Positions 26,453-34,719 of a stretch of DNA of 64,000 nucleotides are shown in pieces; position 1 is the first letter of the stretch; each line of letters begins with the position of its first letter. The notes under the pieces were generated by a model. It was not told the origin of the DNA and made no database searches. It worked only from the letters and a program-made list of their open reading frames with translations. Position numbers and translations under genes: made by a program. The stretch spans positions 1 through 64,000 of the forward strand of contig CAIJRN010000011.1 in assembly GCA_903823115.1 (NCBI GenBank), written 5' to 3'. The DNA is from an uncultured cyanobacterium (GTDB taxonomy: Bacteria > Cyanobacteriota > Cyanobacteriia > PCC-6307 > Cyanobiaceae).

Positions 26453-27335
26453 CATTTTCATGGGGAGAGGTCGTTGCCAGCGGCTGTTGCGCCAGCGCCC
26501 GATTGAGCTTGCCACTCACCAGCCCCTCAAGATCGAGGCCCACGGCCGTAAAACCAAGGTCTGAGAAGGCCTCCACCAACTGCTCGCGCAGCGCGCCATC
26601 GGCCAGTTGCCGCAGCACCGCCGGCAGTCGATCCGCCGGCAGCTCAATGCGGGCTGTTTCTCCCTGGCTGCGCACCCGCAGGTCGCAGAACCCCTGCTGC
26701 CGCAACCAGGCTTCCGCCGCCGCCACCCGCTCCAGCCTGGCGGCGCTGATCGGTTCGCCATAGGGAAAGCGGGAGGCCAGACAGGGCTGGGCCGGCTTGT
26801 CCCACCAGGGCAGCCCAAGGGCGCGCGAGATCTGTCGCACGCCGGCCTTGTCCACACCGAGCTCCGCCAAGGGAGAGCGCACCCCCTGCTCGCGGGCGGC
26901 ACGGATGCCGGGTCGATGGTCGCCGAGATCGTCGCGGTTGACGCCATCGAGCACCACAGCCGCCCCCGCCGCTGCCGCGATCGCTGCCAGCAGGCGATGC
27001 AGCTCGCGCTTGCAGGCGTAACAGCGATCTTCGGGATTGGCGCTGTAGGAGGGATCCGCCAACTCCGCCGTGGCCAGCTCCTGATGGCGCACTCCCAGCC
27101 AGGCCGCCTGGGCCCGCGCCTCCTGGCGCAGATGGGGCGCCAGGGCGGGGGAGACACCGGTGATCGCCAGGGCGCGCTCCTGCAGGGCCTCCACCGCCAG
27201 GGCGGCCACCAGAGCGCTGTCGACGCCGCCGGAATAGGCCACCACCACCTGGTCCCAGGCGGCGATCCGCTGCCGCAGGGCCTCCAGGGCCCGCTCCAGT
27301 TCGGGGGGGAGTGACTCCAGCAGGGTGAACAGCAT
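26439..27335 (-). CDS. larE: LarE-family ATP-dependent sulfur transferase
   Basis: The 298-residue protein is a PP-loop ATPase: VVVAYSGGVDSALVAALAVE near residue 30, then DRCYACKRELHRLL, VVLDGVNRDDLGDHRPGIRA and WWDKPAQPCLASRFPYGEPI near 180. The Cys in PCLAS matches the position that donates sulfur in the Lactiplantibacillus enzyme, which builds the nickel-pincer cofactor of lactate racemase. No larB, larC or larA lies nearby, so the substrate here is uncertain. The ATG at 27335 is preferred over the track start at 27428, which would overlap the divergent gene. Confidence 0.88.
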   Translation of the reverse strand: MLFTLLESLPPELERALEALRQRIAAWDQVVVAYSGGVDSALVAALAVEALQERALAITGVSPALAPHLRQEARAQAAWLGVRHQELATAELADPSYSANPEDRCYACKRELHRLLAAIAAAAGAAVVLDGVNRDDLGDHRPGIRAAREQGVRSPLAELGVDKAGVRQISRALGLPWWDKPAQPCLASRFPYGEPISAARLERVAAAEAWLRQQGFCDLRVRSQGETARIELPADRLPAVLRQLADGALREQLVEAFSDLGFTAVGLDLEGLVSGKLNRALAQQPLATTSPHENERQA

Positions 27336-27397
27336 CGGCTGATCCTGGCAAAACCAGCGCCCGACCTGGGTAGCATCAGGCTCTGAACACCCCGTCC

Positions 27398-28591
27398 ATG
27401 CCAGGCGCAAGCAGCACCCAGACACCACAGCGAGGCACCGGCCGGGGAATCGGTATCCGCACCGCAGCCGGCAGCGAGGAGCGCGACCACGGCCAGCTGC
27501 ACGTCTATGACGGCGATGGCAAGGGCAAAAGCCAGGCGGCCCTGGGGGTGGTGCTGCGCACCATCGGGCTGGGCATCTGCGAACAGAAACGCACCCGTGT
27601 CCTGCTGCTGCGCTTTCTCAAAGGCCCCGGCCGCTCCTACGACGAGGACAGCGCCATTGAAGCCCTGCAACAGGGCTTCCCCCATCTGATCGATCAGGTG
27701 CGCACCGGTCGCGGCGAATTCTTCACCGCCGAGGAGGCCAGCCGCTTCGATCGCCAGGAGGCCCAGCGCGGCTGGGATATCGCCAAGGGTGCCATCGCCA
27801 GCAACCTCTATTCGGTGGTGGTGCTGGACGAGATCAACCCGGTGCTCGATCTGGGTCTGCTGGACACCCAGGAAGTGGTGCGCACCCTGGCGACCAAACC
27901 AGCGGGAATGGAGGTGATCTGCACCGGTCGCGGCGCACCGCCCGCACTGGTGCAGCTGGCCGATCTGCACTCGGAGATGCGGGCCCATCGCCGGCGGCTG
28001 GGCGATGGCGACCTCGATGGCCAGGAGCCGGGCGCCGGTCTCGATGGTATCGAGATCTACACCGGTGAAGGCAAAGGCAAGTCCACCAGCGCCCTGGGCA
28101 AGGCCCTGCAGGCGATCGGTCGCGGCATCAGCCAGGACAAGAGCCACCGGGTGCTGATCCTGCAATGGCTCAAAGGCGGCAGCGGCTACACCGAAGACGC
28201 CGCCATCGCCGCCCTGCGCGAGAGCTATCCCCACCTGGTGGATCACCTGCGCTCCGGCCGCGATGCGATCGTCTGGCGCGGCCAGCAACAGCCGATTGAC
28301 TATGTGGAAGCGGAGCGGGCCTGGGAGATCGCCCGGGCGGCGATTGCCAGTGGCCTGTACAAAACCGTGATCCTCGATGAACTGAACCCCACGGTCGATC
28401 TGGAGTTGCTGCCGGTGGAGCCGATCGTGCAGACCCTGCTGCGCAAACCCGCCGAAACCGAGGTGATCATCACCGGCCGCTGCAAGAGCCGTCCCGCCTA
28501 CTTCGACCTGGCCAGCGTGCACTCGGAAATGGTGTGCCACAAGCACTACGCCGAGCGGGGCGTGGACCTCAAGCGGGGCGTGGATTACTGA
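27398..28591 (+). CDS. Tandem CobO/BtuR-type cob(I)alamin adenosyltransferase fusion
   Basis: The 397-residue protein contains two copies of the CobO/BtuR P-loop domain. The first has LHVYDGDGKGKSQAALGVVL near residue 35 and VVLDEINPVLDLGLLD; the second has IEIYTGEGKGKSTSALGKAL near 222 and VILDELNPTVDLELLP. Both Walker A motifs and both LHSEM/VHSEM segments are kept. Single-domain relatives transfer the adenosyl group of ATP to cobalt in corrinoids. Whether both halves work is unknown. The gene starts 62 bases from the divergent larE start; the first 30 residues look unstructured. Confidence 0.85.
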   Translation: MPGASSTQTPQRGTGRGIGIRTAAGSEERDHGQLHVYDGDGKGKSQAALGVVLRTIGLGICEQKRTRVLLLRFLKGPGRSYDEDSAIEALQQGFPHLIDQVRTGRGEFFTAEEASRFDRQEAQRGWDIAKGAIASNLYSVVVLDEINPVLDLGLLDTQEVVRTLATKPAGMEVICTGRGAPPALVQLADLHSEMRAHRRRLGDGDLDGQEPGAGLDGIEIYTGEGKGKSTSALGKALQAIGRGISQDKSHRVLILQWLKGGSGYTEDAAIAALRESYPHLVDHLRSGRDAIVWRGQQQPIDYVEAERAWEIARAAIASGLYKTVILDELNPTVDLELLPVEPIVQTLLRKPAETEVIITGRCKSRPAYFDLASVHSEMVCHKHYAERGVDLKRGVDY

Positions 28592-29397
28592 GGTTCTGGA
28601 GTCCGATCGTCACCATCGCCCTTGGTTGCCGGATTCACCGCTTTTAAAATCTTGTCTTCCTCCAGAATCAGCACCTCCTGAGAGGCGATGAAGCGCCCCA
28701 GCAGCAATCCCACCAACAGGGCCACATAGAGCGTGCTGGACACACTCAGCAGGATCGCGAAGCGCTCGCCAACGGCATTGCCAGGCACGACATCGCCATA
28801 GCCCAAGCCAGCAATCGTGACGAAGCTGTAATAGGTGAGCCGATCCAGCAGCAACTGTTGATGAACCAGATGTCCCATCAGAAAGCTGCCGGGTTTGTAC
28901 ACTTCCGTCGCGGTGGCCAGCACACCGCCGGTGAAACCGAGCAGCAGATATCCCGCCGCGGCCCCGGCCATCACCTGGGCATTGACCCGCGGCACCCGGG
29001 CCAGAATCCGTACCAGCCCCACCGAGGTGAGCAGGAAGAACAGCGAGAGGCCAGTCATCACCGCGGCCTTGATCGACGACTGCTGCCAGCTGCCTCGCAG
29101 CACCGGAATCCACATCGAGGCCAGCACCAGCCAACCGAACCAGGAATAGGCCCGCCGCCGCCAGACGAAACCGACCTTGGCACCGGCCAGGCCCACGGTG
29201 CGGATCGACTGCACGATCAAGACCGAGATCAAAACGGCCAAGAGAGCGTTGCCAGAGCGATGCCCCGTCGCCGTTTGAGGCAAGAGCATGATCGGCACCA
29301 ACACCGTGATCAGCAGGGGCAGGAACTGACGCTCCAGCCTCCCCAGTCGCTCCCGGGTCAACGATGGCCACTGCAGCAGGCCAACCGGGGACGGCAC
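28585..29397 (-). CDS. Six-span ion channel with a potassium-channel-like filter
   Basis: The protein has about 270 residues from a GTG at 29397; the track start at 29463 lies inside the moeB gene. Six hydrophobic spans are visible by eye, with a pore loop between the last two: SFVTIAGLGYGDVVPGNAVG. Potassium channels have T-x-G-Y-G at the filter; here the Thr is Gly (GLGYG), so selectivity may differ. The fourth span lacks the regular Arg/Lys spacing of a voltage sensor. The start is a few bases after the moeB stop, so it is likely in one operon with moeB and the JAMM protease. The 3' end overlaps the tandem CobO gene by 7 bases, tail to tail. Confidence 0.75.
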   Translation of the reverse strand: MPSPVGLLQWPSLTRERLGRLERQFLPLLITVLVPIMLLPQTATGHRSGNALLAVLISVLIVQSIRTVGLAGAKVGFVWRRRAYSWFGWLVLASMWIPVLRGSWQQSSIKAAVMTGLSLFFLLTSVGLVRILARVPRVNAQVMAGAAAGYLLLGFTGGVLATATEVYKPGSFLMGHLVHQQLLLDRLTYYSFVTIAGLGYGDVVPGNAVGERFAILLSVSSTLYVALLVGLLLGRFIASQEVLILEEDKILKAVNPATKGDGDDRTPEPQ

Positions 29398-29401
29398 CGG
29401 C

Positions 29402-30574
29402 TCAGTACAGGGGCACGGAGGGATCGACCTCCTGGCTCCAGGCGTTGATGCCACCGGCCACATTCACCCCCTCGATGCCATGACGAGCCAGGGCGATCAG
29501 GGCCTTGGCCGAGCGACCGCCCATCTTGCAGTGCACGTAGAGGGTCTTGCCCTCGACCAGCCGCCGCACCTCTTCCACCGCCTCACCGCTTTCGATGCGA
29601 TCCAGGGGGATCAGCAGGGCCCCTGGGATGACGGCGATCTGGGCCTCGGGGGGATTGCGGACATCGAGCAGCACCAGGCCGCTGACATCTCCGGCCAGCA
29701 ACGCCTGCAATTCCTTGACGCTGATGCTGATCACGGCGCCTGCCTCCTCCTGACCGGGAGCGGTACCACCGACTCCACAGAACTCCTGATAGTCAATCAG
29801 CTTGTCGATCACCGGGCGCTGCGGACTGGGGCGCAGCTTCAGTTCCCGGAACTTCATCTGCAGGGCATCAAACAGCAGCAGACGACCACTCAAGGTGGTG
29901 CCGATGCCAGTGATGATCTTCAGCGCCTCGGTGGCCTGGATCACGCCGATGATGCCGGGCAGCACCCCCACCACCCCGCCTTCGGCGCAGGAGGGCACCA
30001 TGCCCGGCGGTGGCGGCTCGGGGAACAGATCGCGGTAGTTGGGGCTTTCGGCATCGAGGTTGAACACCGTGGCCTGGCCCTCGAAGCGGAAGATCGAGCC
30101 ATACACATTGGGCTTGCCCAACAGCACACAGGCGTCGTTGACCAGATAGCGGGTGGGGAAGTTGTCGGTGCCGTCACAGACCAGGTCGTAGCCGGCGATG
30201 ATCTCCAGGGCGTTCTCGCTGGTCAGCGCCGTTTCGTAGAGATCCACCTGGCAGTGGGGATTGATCTCGAGGATGCGGGCCTTGGCCGATTCAATCTTGG
30301 GCTTGCCGACCCAGCTGGTGCCGTGGATCACCTGGCGCTGCAGGTTGCTGTGGTCGACCACATCGAAATCGACGATGCCCAGGCGCCCGACACCGGCGGC
30401 GGCGAGATAGAGCAGCAGGGGCGATCCCAGGCCGCCGGTGCCCACACAGAGCACCGAGGCCGCCTTCAGGCGCTTCTGGCCCTCCATGCCCACCTCCGGC
30501 AGGATCAGATGGCGCGAGAAGCGGGCCACCTCATCGGGGCTGAGCTGAACACCGCTGGTGTCGGGAGGGAGCAT
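29402..30574 (-). CDS. moeB: MoeB/ThiF-type adenylyltransferase fused to a rhodanese domain
   Basis: The 390-residue protein joins an E1-like domain to a C-terminal rhodanese, like MoeBR or eukaryotic UBA4/MOCS3. The first part has ARFSRHLILPEVGMEGQKRL, SVLCVGTGGLGSPLLLYLAA near residue 40, and VVDHSNLQRQVIHGTSWVGK. The second ends with the active-site loop TLYVHCKMGGRSAKAL near 350. Such enzymes adenylate the C-terminal glycine of small ubiquitin-like sulfur carriers (MoaD, ThiS) and hand on sulfur for molybdopterin or thiamine. The start ATG at 30574 follows the JAMM protease gene by 50 bases; the ion channel follows directly. Confidence 0.9.
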   Translation of the reverse strand: MLPPDTSGVQLSPDEVARFSRHLILPEVGMEGQKRLKAASVLCVGTGGLGSPLLLYLAAAGVGRLGIVDFDVVDHSNLQRQVIHGTSWVGKPKIESAKARILEINPHCQVDLYETALTSENALEIIAGYDLVCDGTDNFPTRYLVNDACVLLGKPNVYGSIFRFEGQATVFNLDAESPNYRDLFPEPPPPGMVPSCAEGGVVGVLPGIIGVIQATEALKIITGIGTTLSGRLLLFDALQMKFRELKLRPSPQRPVIDKLIDYQEFCGVGGTAPGQEEAGAVISISVKELQALLAGDVSGLVLLDVRNPPEAQIAVIPGALLIPLDRIESGEAVEEVRRLVEGKTLYVHCKMGGRSAKALIALARHGIEGVNVAGGINAWSQEVDPSVPLY

Positions 30575-30623
30575 GGCTGGGAAAGGCGCGGACCACCGCC
30601 GCAGCAGAACATCTGCCCGCGGC

Positions 30624-31142
30624 TCAGTCCTCCATTCTCCATGCCAGACGCCGGCAGGGGCCTTCGGCCTGCGCTTCCCCCTCCAGCCACCAGGCTGCGA
30701 GGGCCCACTGGGGCTCCTCAGCCCCCCTGGGCGGCACCACGCCTGCGGCCGCGACCGGGTCCGGCGCATCGACGGGTTCGGTGCGCCCCAGAATCAGCAT
30801 CAGGGTCGGCGCAAAGGCCAACCGGCGATCGATGGCCGAGGGCACGGGCTCGCTGCTGGGATGGCTGTGGGCCGAACCCAGCACCTGCCAGCCGCGCTGC
30901 CGAGCCCAGGGCTGGGCCAGCAGCTGCTCGCGGGGATCAATCGCGAACCGCTGAGCGCGTTCGGCCGCCGGCTCCCAGATGTTGCGACAGGGCCAGATGC
31001 GCCGGATGCGCCAGAGGGGGCCATCGATCAGCCCCAGCAGCAGCACGCACCCTTCGAGCGGCAGCGCACGGCCCAGATCGGCCTGCAGAACCGTCAGCGC
31101 CCGCCGACTGATCCGGATCTCCCCTGGCGAGCACGCGTCCAC
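30624..31142 (-). CDS. JAMM/MPN+ (M67 family) metallopeptidase
   Basis: The 172-residue protein from a GTG start has a complete JAMM zinc site: GSAHSHPSSEPVPSAIDRRL fits H-x-H-x7-S-x2-D near residue 93, and an upstream Glu in LPLEGCVLLLG could be the catalytic acid. Bacterial relatives cut ubiquitin-like proteins or release sulfur-carrier proteins from their conjugates. It lies 50 bases upstream of a MoeB-rhodanese E1-like gene on the same strand, which supports a role in processing a MoaD/ThiS-like protein. No such carrier is encoded beside it. The partner and physiological role are inferred. Confidence 0.85.
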   Translation of the reverse strand: MDACSPGEIRISRRALTVLQADLGRALPLEGCVLLLGLIDGPLWRIRRIWPCRNIWEPAAERAQRFAIDPREQLLAQPWARQRGWQVLGSAHSHPSSEPVPSAIDRRLAFAPTLMLILGRTEPVDAPDPVAAAGVVPPRGAEEPQWALAAWWLEGEAQAEGPCRRLAWRMED

Positions 31143-31185
31143 AGCGGTAAGTTACCGGCCAAACCGTGCGCGAGTGCTCCCCCCC

Positions 31186-31596
31186 ATGAGTGACACCACC
31201 ACCAGTGACACCACCGCCGAGGTCATGGGGAGCGTTGAAGCCGCCACGGCGTCCAACGGGCAGCCCTCCAGCGGCCAGAGCGAAGGTGGTTTCGATTTCA
31301 CTGAGCGCTACGGCGAGGTCATCGGCAAGGTCAACGAGACCCTCGATAAGGTGGACTGGGCCCAGATGGGCAAGATCGGCAGGGCTTCCGGCATCATCCT
31401 GGCGGTGATCGTCGCCCAGATTCTGATCAAAGGAGTGCTCGACACGATCAATCTGCTGCCGATCATTCCGGGCCTGCTGGAGTTGCTCGGTCTAGTCATT
31501 GTGGGCAAGTGGAGCTGGGACAATCTCACCACCGGCGAGAAGCGCAACGCCGTGATTGAGAAGGTTCAGGGTCTGCGCAAGGAATACCTGGGCTGA
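31186..31596 (+). CDS. CAAD-domain (CURT1-like) thylakoid membrane protein
   Basis: The 136-residue protein has an acidic, Ser/Thr-rich N terminus (about 45 residues), then the CAAD layout. An amphipathic helix (FTERYGEVIGKVNETLDKVD) is followed by two membrane spans, ASGIILAVIVAQILIKGVLD and IIPGLLELLGLVIVGKWSW, and then a final amphipathic helix ending in EYLG. Relatives (CURT1 in plants, CurT in Synechocystis) curve thylakoid membranes. The ATG at 31186 is chosen; the upstream track ORF is antisense to the JAMM gene. A terminator follows. Confidence 0.85.
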   Translation: MSDTTTSDTTAEVMGSVEAATASNGQPSSGQSEGGFDFTERYGEVIGKVNETLDKVDWAQMGKIGRASGIILAVIVAQILIKGVLDTINLLPIIPGLLELLGLVIVGKWSWDNLTTGEKRNAVIEKVQGLRKEYLG

Positions 31597-31626
31597 GCTG
31601 CCAGAGCGCTTCAACCCTGAACGTCA

Positions 31627-31653
31627 AGCCCGCCCGATGAGGCGGGCTTTTTG
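31627..31653 (+). terminator. Rho-independent terminator after the CAAD gene
   Basis: AGCCCGCC pairs with GGCGGGCT across a CGATGA loop and is followed by TTTTTG. It starts 30 bases after the CAAD-gene stop. Confidence 0.9.
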
Positions 31654-32006
31654 TTGACCCGATGTAGGTATTGGGGAACTGTGCTGATTGGCGCGTTGCG
31701 GCTTCGGCGGGCTGACCTCTGGTCGATCGTTGGCCGGCCTCCGGCTGGCACCCTGCCGGATGGGACACCACAAGCCGCAAGCCCCGGGGCAGCCGGCGAG
31801 CATGCCGCCGCGCCGGGACCATTCAGGCCTGGCCAGTGGCGCTGAAGCGACGGGAATCGATCAGCTCGGCCAACCATGAGTGAGCCATGGAATAGCGATT
31901 CCAGCGTCGTTTCCGAATAGCCAACTTCGACATACAAACGATTGCATAGCCGGGCTCAACAGGATGAGAGCCCCATCGCTGCTGCTTGCAATTCAGGCGC
32001 AGCATG
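31654..32006. other. Intergenic region after the CAAD terminator
   Basis: About 350 bases lie between the CAAD terminator and the fructosamine-kinase-like gene. The short ORFs listed on both strands lack ribosome binding sites and recognisable domains. Base composition is mixed. Nothing further is supported. Confidence 0.5.
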
Positions 32007-32960
32007 TCACCGGGTCCAGGTCTGATTCAACAGGGCATCGATCTGGTGCTGGGCCTGCTGCCGGTAGCCGCCGCCGAACAGATTGGCGTGGTTAAGCAAG
32101 TGATAGAGGTTATACAGAGGCCGCCGCTGCTGATGGCCAGTCGGCAGCGGCCACACCTGCTCATAGCCGCTGAAGAACGGCTCCGGCACACCTCCGAACA
32201 ACCGGGCCATCGCCAGATCCACCTCCCGATCGGCCCGGTGCACCGATGGATCGAACAGGGCACCCTGGCCGTCGCGGCAGAGGCCGGCATTGCCGCTCCA
32301 GAGATCACCGTGCACCAGGCAGGCTTCGGGACGGTGCGGCTCCAGCCAGCTCGGCAGGCGCTCCAGCAGCTCCCTGCCCCGCCGCAGCGCCCCGCCCTTG
32401 CCGGCCAGGAGCTGCAGCTGGGGGGCGAGCCGCCGCTCCACGAAAAAGGTTCCCCAATCCGCCAACCAACCGTTGAGCTGGGGGGTGGCGCCGATTCCGT
32501 TGTCCCGGGGCCAACCGAAACAGCCATCGAGCCGATCGCCTCGAGTGCAGAGCCGCTCCAGGCTCTGGCGATGCAGCCGAGCCAGGGCGGCCCCGAGGCC
32601 GCCCCAGCCGGCGGCGCTCTGCCCCCCGGAGCCCAGCTCCAGCCAGGGCAGCACCAGCACGGCCTGCTCCGCCACCAGCCCCAGGGCCAGGGGCGAAGGC
32701 ACCGAAAGCCGCAGCGGATCGGCCGCCGCCGCCAGGGCCGCCAGGCCATCGGCCTCAGCCTCCAGCAGCGGCAGGGCTTCGGCCCGGTTGGTCTTGGCGA
32801 ACAGGAGGCCACCATCCGCCAGCTCCAGGCACCAGGCCCGGTGGATGTCGCCGCCGGCAACCGGCCGCTGCGCCTGCAGCGTCACCCCCAGGCGCTCGGC
32901 CAGCCAGGGGCCTAGGGACTCGCAGCCAGGACGCCCCATGGCGGAGGAATCAAACCTCAT
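32007..32960 (-). CDS. Fructosamine kinase-family protein
   Basis: The 317-residue protein belongs to the FN3K/FN3K-related kinase family (protein-kinase-like fold), which phosphorylates sugars attached to protein lysines and so helps deglycation. Visible are the N-terminal PVAGGDIHRAWCLEL and LLFAKTNRAEALPLLEAEAD near residue 45, GWPRDNGIGATPQLNGWLAD near 165, the catalytic loop ACLVHGDLWSGNAGLC near 225, and LFDPSVHRADREVDLAMARL near 250. An alternative start at 32939 removes seven residues. It diverges from the crtD-like gene. Confidence 0.92.
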   Translation of the reverse strand: MRFDSSAMGRPGCESLGPWLAERLGVTLQAQRPVAGGDIHRAWCLELADGGLLFAKTNRAEALPLLEAEADGLAALAAAADPLRLSVPSPLALGLVAEQAVLVLPWLELGSGGQSAAGWGGLGAALARLHRQSLERLCTRGDRLDGCFGWPRDNGIGATPQLNGWLADWGTFFVERRLAPQLQLLAGKGGALRRGRELLERLPSWLEPHRPEACLVHGDLWSGNAGLCRDGQGALFDPSVHRADREVDLAMARLFGGVPEPFFSGYEQVWPLPTGHQQRRPLYNLYHLLNHANLFGGGYRQQAQHQIDALLNQTWTR

Positions 32961-32993
32961 CCAGCCTGGCTCCCGAGGGGGGCAGCGGCTGCC

Positions 32994-34637
32994 ATGGGCC
33001 CGGGCAAAGGCGACGGCGGCCCCGCCATTCCTAGGGTGACCTCCAGCTTCCGGCCCGCCATTTCAGCCGATCCGCCCGCGGCGCCAGCGCCCGCTCCTCG
33101 CCCCTGCCGCCAGCCCAACCTCATCTGCGATGTGGCCGTGGTCGGCGCCGGCATCGCCGGACTCACGGCCGCCAGCCTGCTCGCCAGGGCGGGCCAGCGC
33201 GTGGAGCTGCTGGAGGCCCACCACCAGAGCGGCGGCTGTGCCGGCACCTTCCGCCGCGGCCCCTACGTGTTCGATGTCGGGGCCACCCAGGTGGCGGGAC
33301 TGGAGGCCGGCGGCATTCATCAGCGCCTGTTCCGGCATCTGAACGTGATGCCACCGGCGGCCGAGCCCCTGGATCCCGGCTGCGTGGTGGATCTGGCCGA
33401 TAGACAGGCACCGGTGCGGATCCAGCGGGATCCGGAGTGCTGGCGCCAGGAACGCCAGCGCCAATTCCCCGGCAGCGAGCGCTTCTGGCGCCTCTGTGAG
33501 GCGATCCATCAGGCCAACTGGGCGTTCGCGGGCCGGGATCCCGTGCTGCCGCCCCGCAGCTGGTGGGATCTGGGGCAACTGCTGGGCGCCCTCGGCTTCG
33601 GCAACCTGCTCTGCGGCCTGCTGAGCACGGCCTCGATCGCCGATCTGCAGAACCTCTGCGGCTGCGGCGGCGATCAACGCCTGCGGCGCTTCCTCGATCT
33701 GCAGCTGAGGCTGTACTCCCAGGAACCGGCGCAGCGCACCGCCGCCCTCTATGGCGCCACCGTGCTCTCGATGGTGCAGGAGCCCCTGGGCCTCTGGCAT
33801 CTGCAGGGCTCGATGCAGGCCCTGGCCGAGGCCTTGGAGCTGGGCCTGACCCAGGCGGGCGGGCACTTGCGGCTGCGCCATCGGGTGACGCGGCTCGAAC
33901 CAGCCGGCGAGGGCGGGCGCTGGAGAGTCCACGGCGATGCCCCCGGTCGCGCTGACTTCGTGCTTGAGGCCCGCGATGTGGTCGTCACCCTGCCGCCCCA
34001 GAGCCTGCCGCAGCTGCTGGGGGAGCCTCTGCCCAGCGGCTACCAACGCCGCCTGGAGCACCTGCCGGAACCCAGCGGCGCCCTGGTGTTCTACGGCGCC
34101 ATCGAACGCAGCCAGCTGCCGCCGGAGTGCCCCTCCCACCTGCAGCTCGACTGGGCAGCACCCGGGCCGTTGTTCGTCTCGATCAGCCAGGAGGGCGATG
34201 GGCGGGCGCCGGCGGGACAGGCCACGGTGATCGCCAGTGTGTTCACCCCGGCCCGGGCCTGGTTCGAGGGCGATGAGGCCAGCTATCAGGCCCGCAAACA
34301 GGGCGCCATGGCCGGGATCCAGGCCGGCCTGGCCCAGGTGCTGCAGCTCGGAGGGGAGCCGTGGATCCATCGGGAACTGGCCACGCCCCGGGGCTTCGCC
34401 GGCTGGACTGGCCGGCCCTGGGGCTGGGTGGGCGGCCTGGGCCAGCATCCGCTGCGCTTCGGCCCCTTCGGCCTGGCCAGCCGCACGCCGCTGCCGGGTC
34501 TGTGGCTGTGCGGCGATTCGATCCACCCCGGCGAAGGCACCGCCGGGGTCAGCCTCTCGGCCCTGATGGCCTGCCGTCAGCTGCTGCAACGCCAGGGGCA
34601 GGAGCTGCGGATCGATGGGGATTCCAGCCAGACCTGA
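32994..34637 (+). CDS. crtD: CrtD-like carotenoid desaturase (C-3',4'), FAD-dependent
   Basis: The 547-residue flavoprotein has the dinucleotide-binding motif CDVAVVGAGIAGLTAASLLA near residue 45 and the phytoene-desaturase-like C-terminal motif GLWLCGDSIHPGEGTAGVSL near 500. Middle sequences (LQDLQNL-like SIADLQNLCGCGGDQRLRRF, PLGLWHLQGSMQALAEALEL) fit the CrtD/CrtO/CrtH group; CrtD makes the 3',4' double bond of myxoxanthophyll. CrtH (carotene isomerase) is the main alternative. The first 40 residues are Pro-rich, so the true start may be later. It runs convergently with tyrA. Confidence 0.72.
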   Translation: MGPGKGDGGPAIPRVTSSFRPAISADPPAAPAPAPRPCRQPNLICDVAVVGAGIAGLTAASLLARAGQRVELLEAHHQSGGCAGTFRRGPYVFDVGATQVAGLEAGGIHQRLFRHLNVMPPAAEPLDPGCVVDLADRQAPVRIQRDPECWRQERQRQFPGSERFWRLCEAIHQANWAFAGRDPVLPPRSWWDLGQLLGALGFGNLLCGLLSTASIADLQNLCGCGGDQRLRRFLDLQLRLYSQEPAQRTAALYGATVLSMVQEPLGLWHLQGSMQALAEALELGLTQAGGHLRLRHRVTRLEPAGEGGRWRVHGDAPGRADFVLEARDVVVTLPPQSLPQLLGEPLPSGYQRRLEHLPEPSGALVFYGAIERSQLPPECPSHLQLDWAAPGPLFVSISQEGDGRAPAGQATVIASVFTPARAWFEGDEASYQARKQGAMAGIQAGLAQVLQLGGEPWIHRELATPRGFAGWTGRPWGWVGGLGQHPLRFGPFGLASRTPLPGLWLCGDSIHPGEGTAGVSLSALMACRQLLQRQGQELRIDGDSSQT

Positions 34638-34719
34638 CCCCGCTCAGGAGTTGGCGGTTCTGGACGCCGGGATCGAGCACGTGAGCCTCGGGAATCCCGA
34701 CACCTCCCGATCTGGACCC

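Noticed and set aside
29402-31142. Bacterial ubiquitin-like (Bil) anti-phage system
   Set aside because: E1-like and JAMM genes are present, but there is no ubiquitin-like protein or E2 gene, and the rhodanese fusion points to sulfur-carrier chemistry.
31823-32005. 60-residue minus-strand ORF possibly from a transposase
   Set aside because: Its basic sequence looked transposase-like at first, but no terminal repeats, family motif or flanking duplication could be found.
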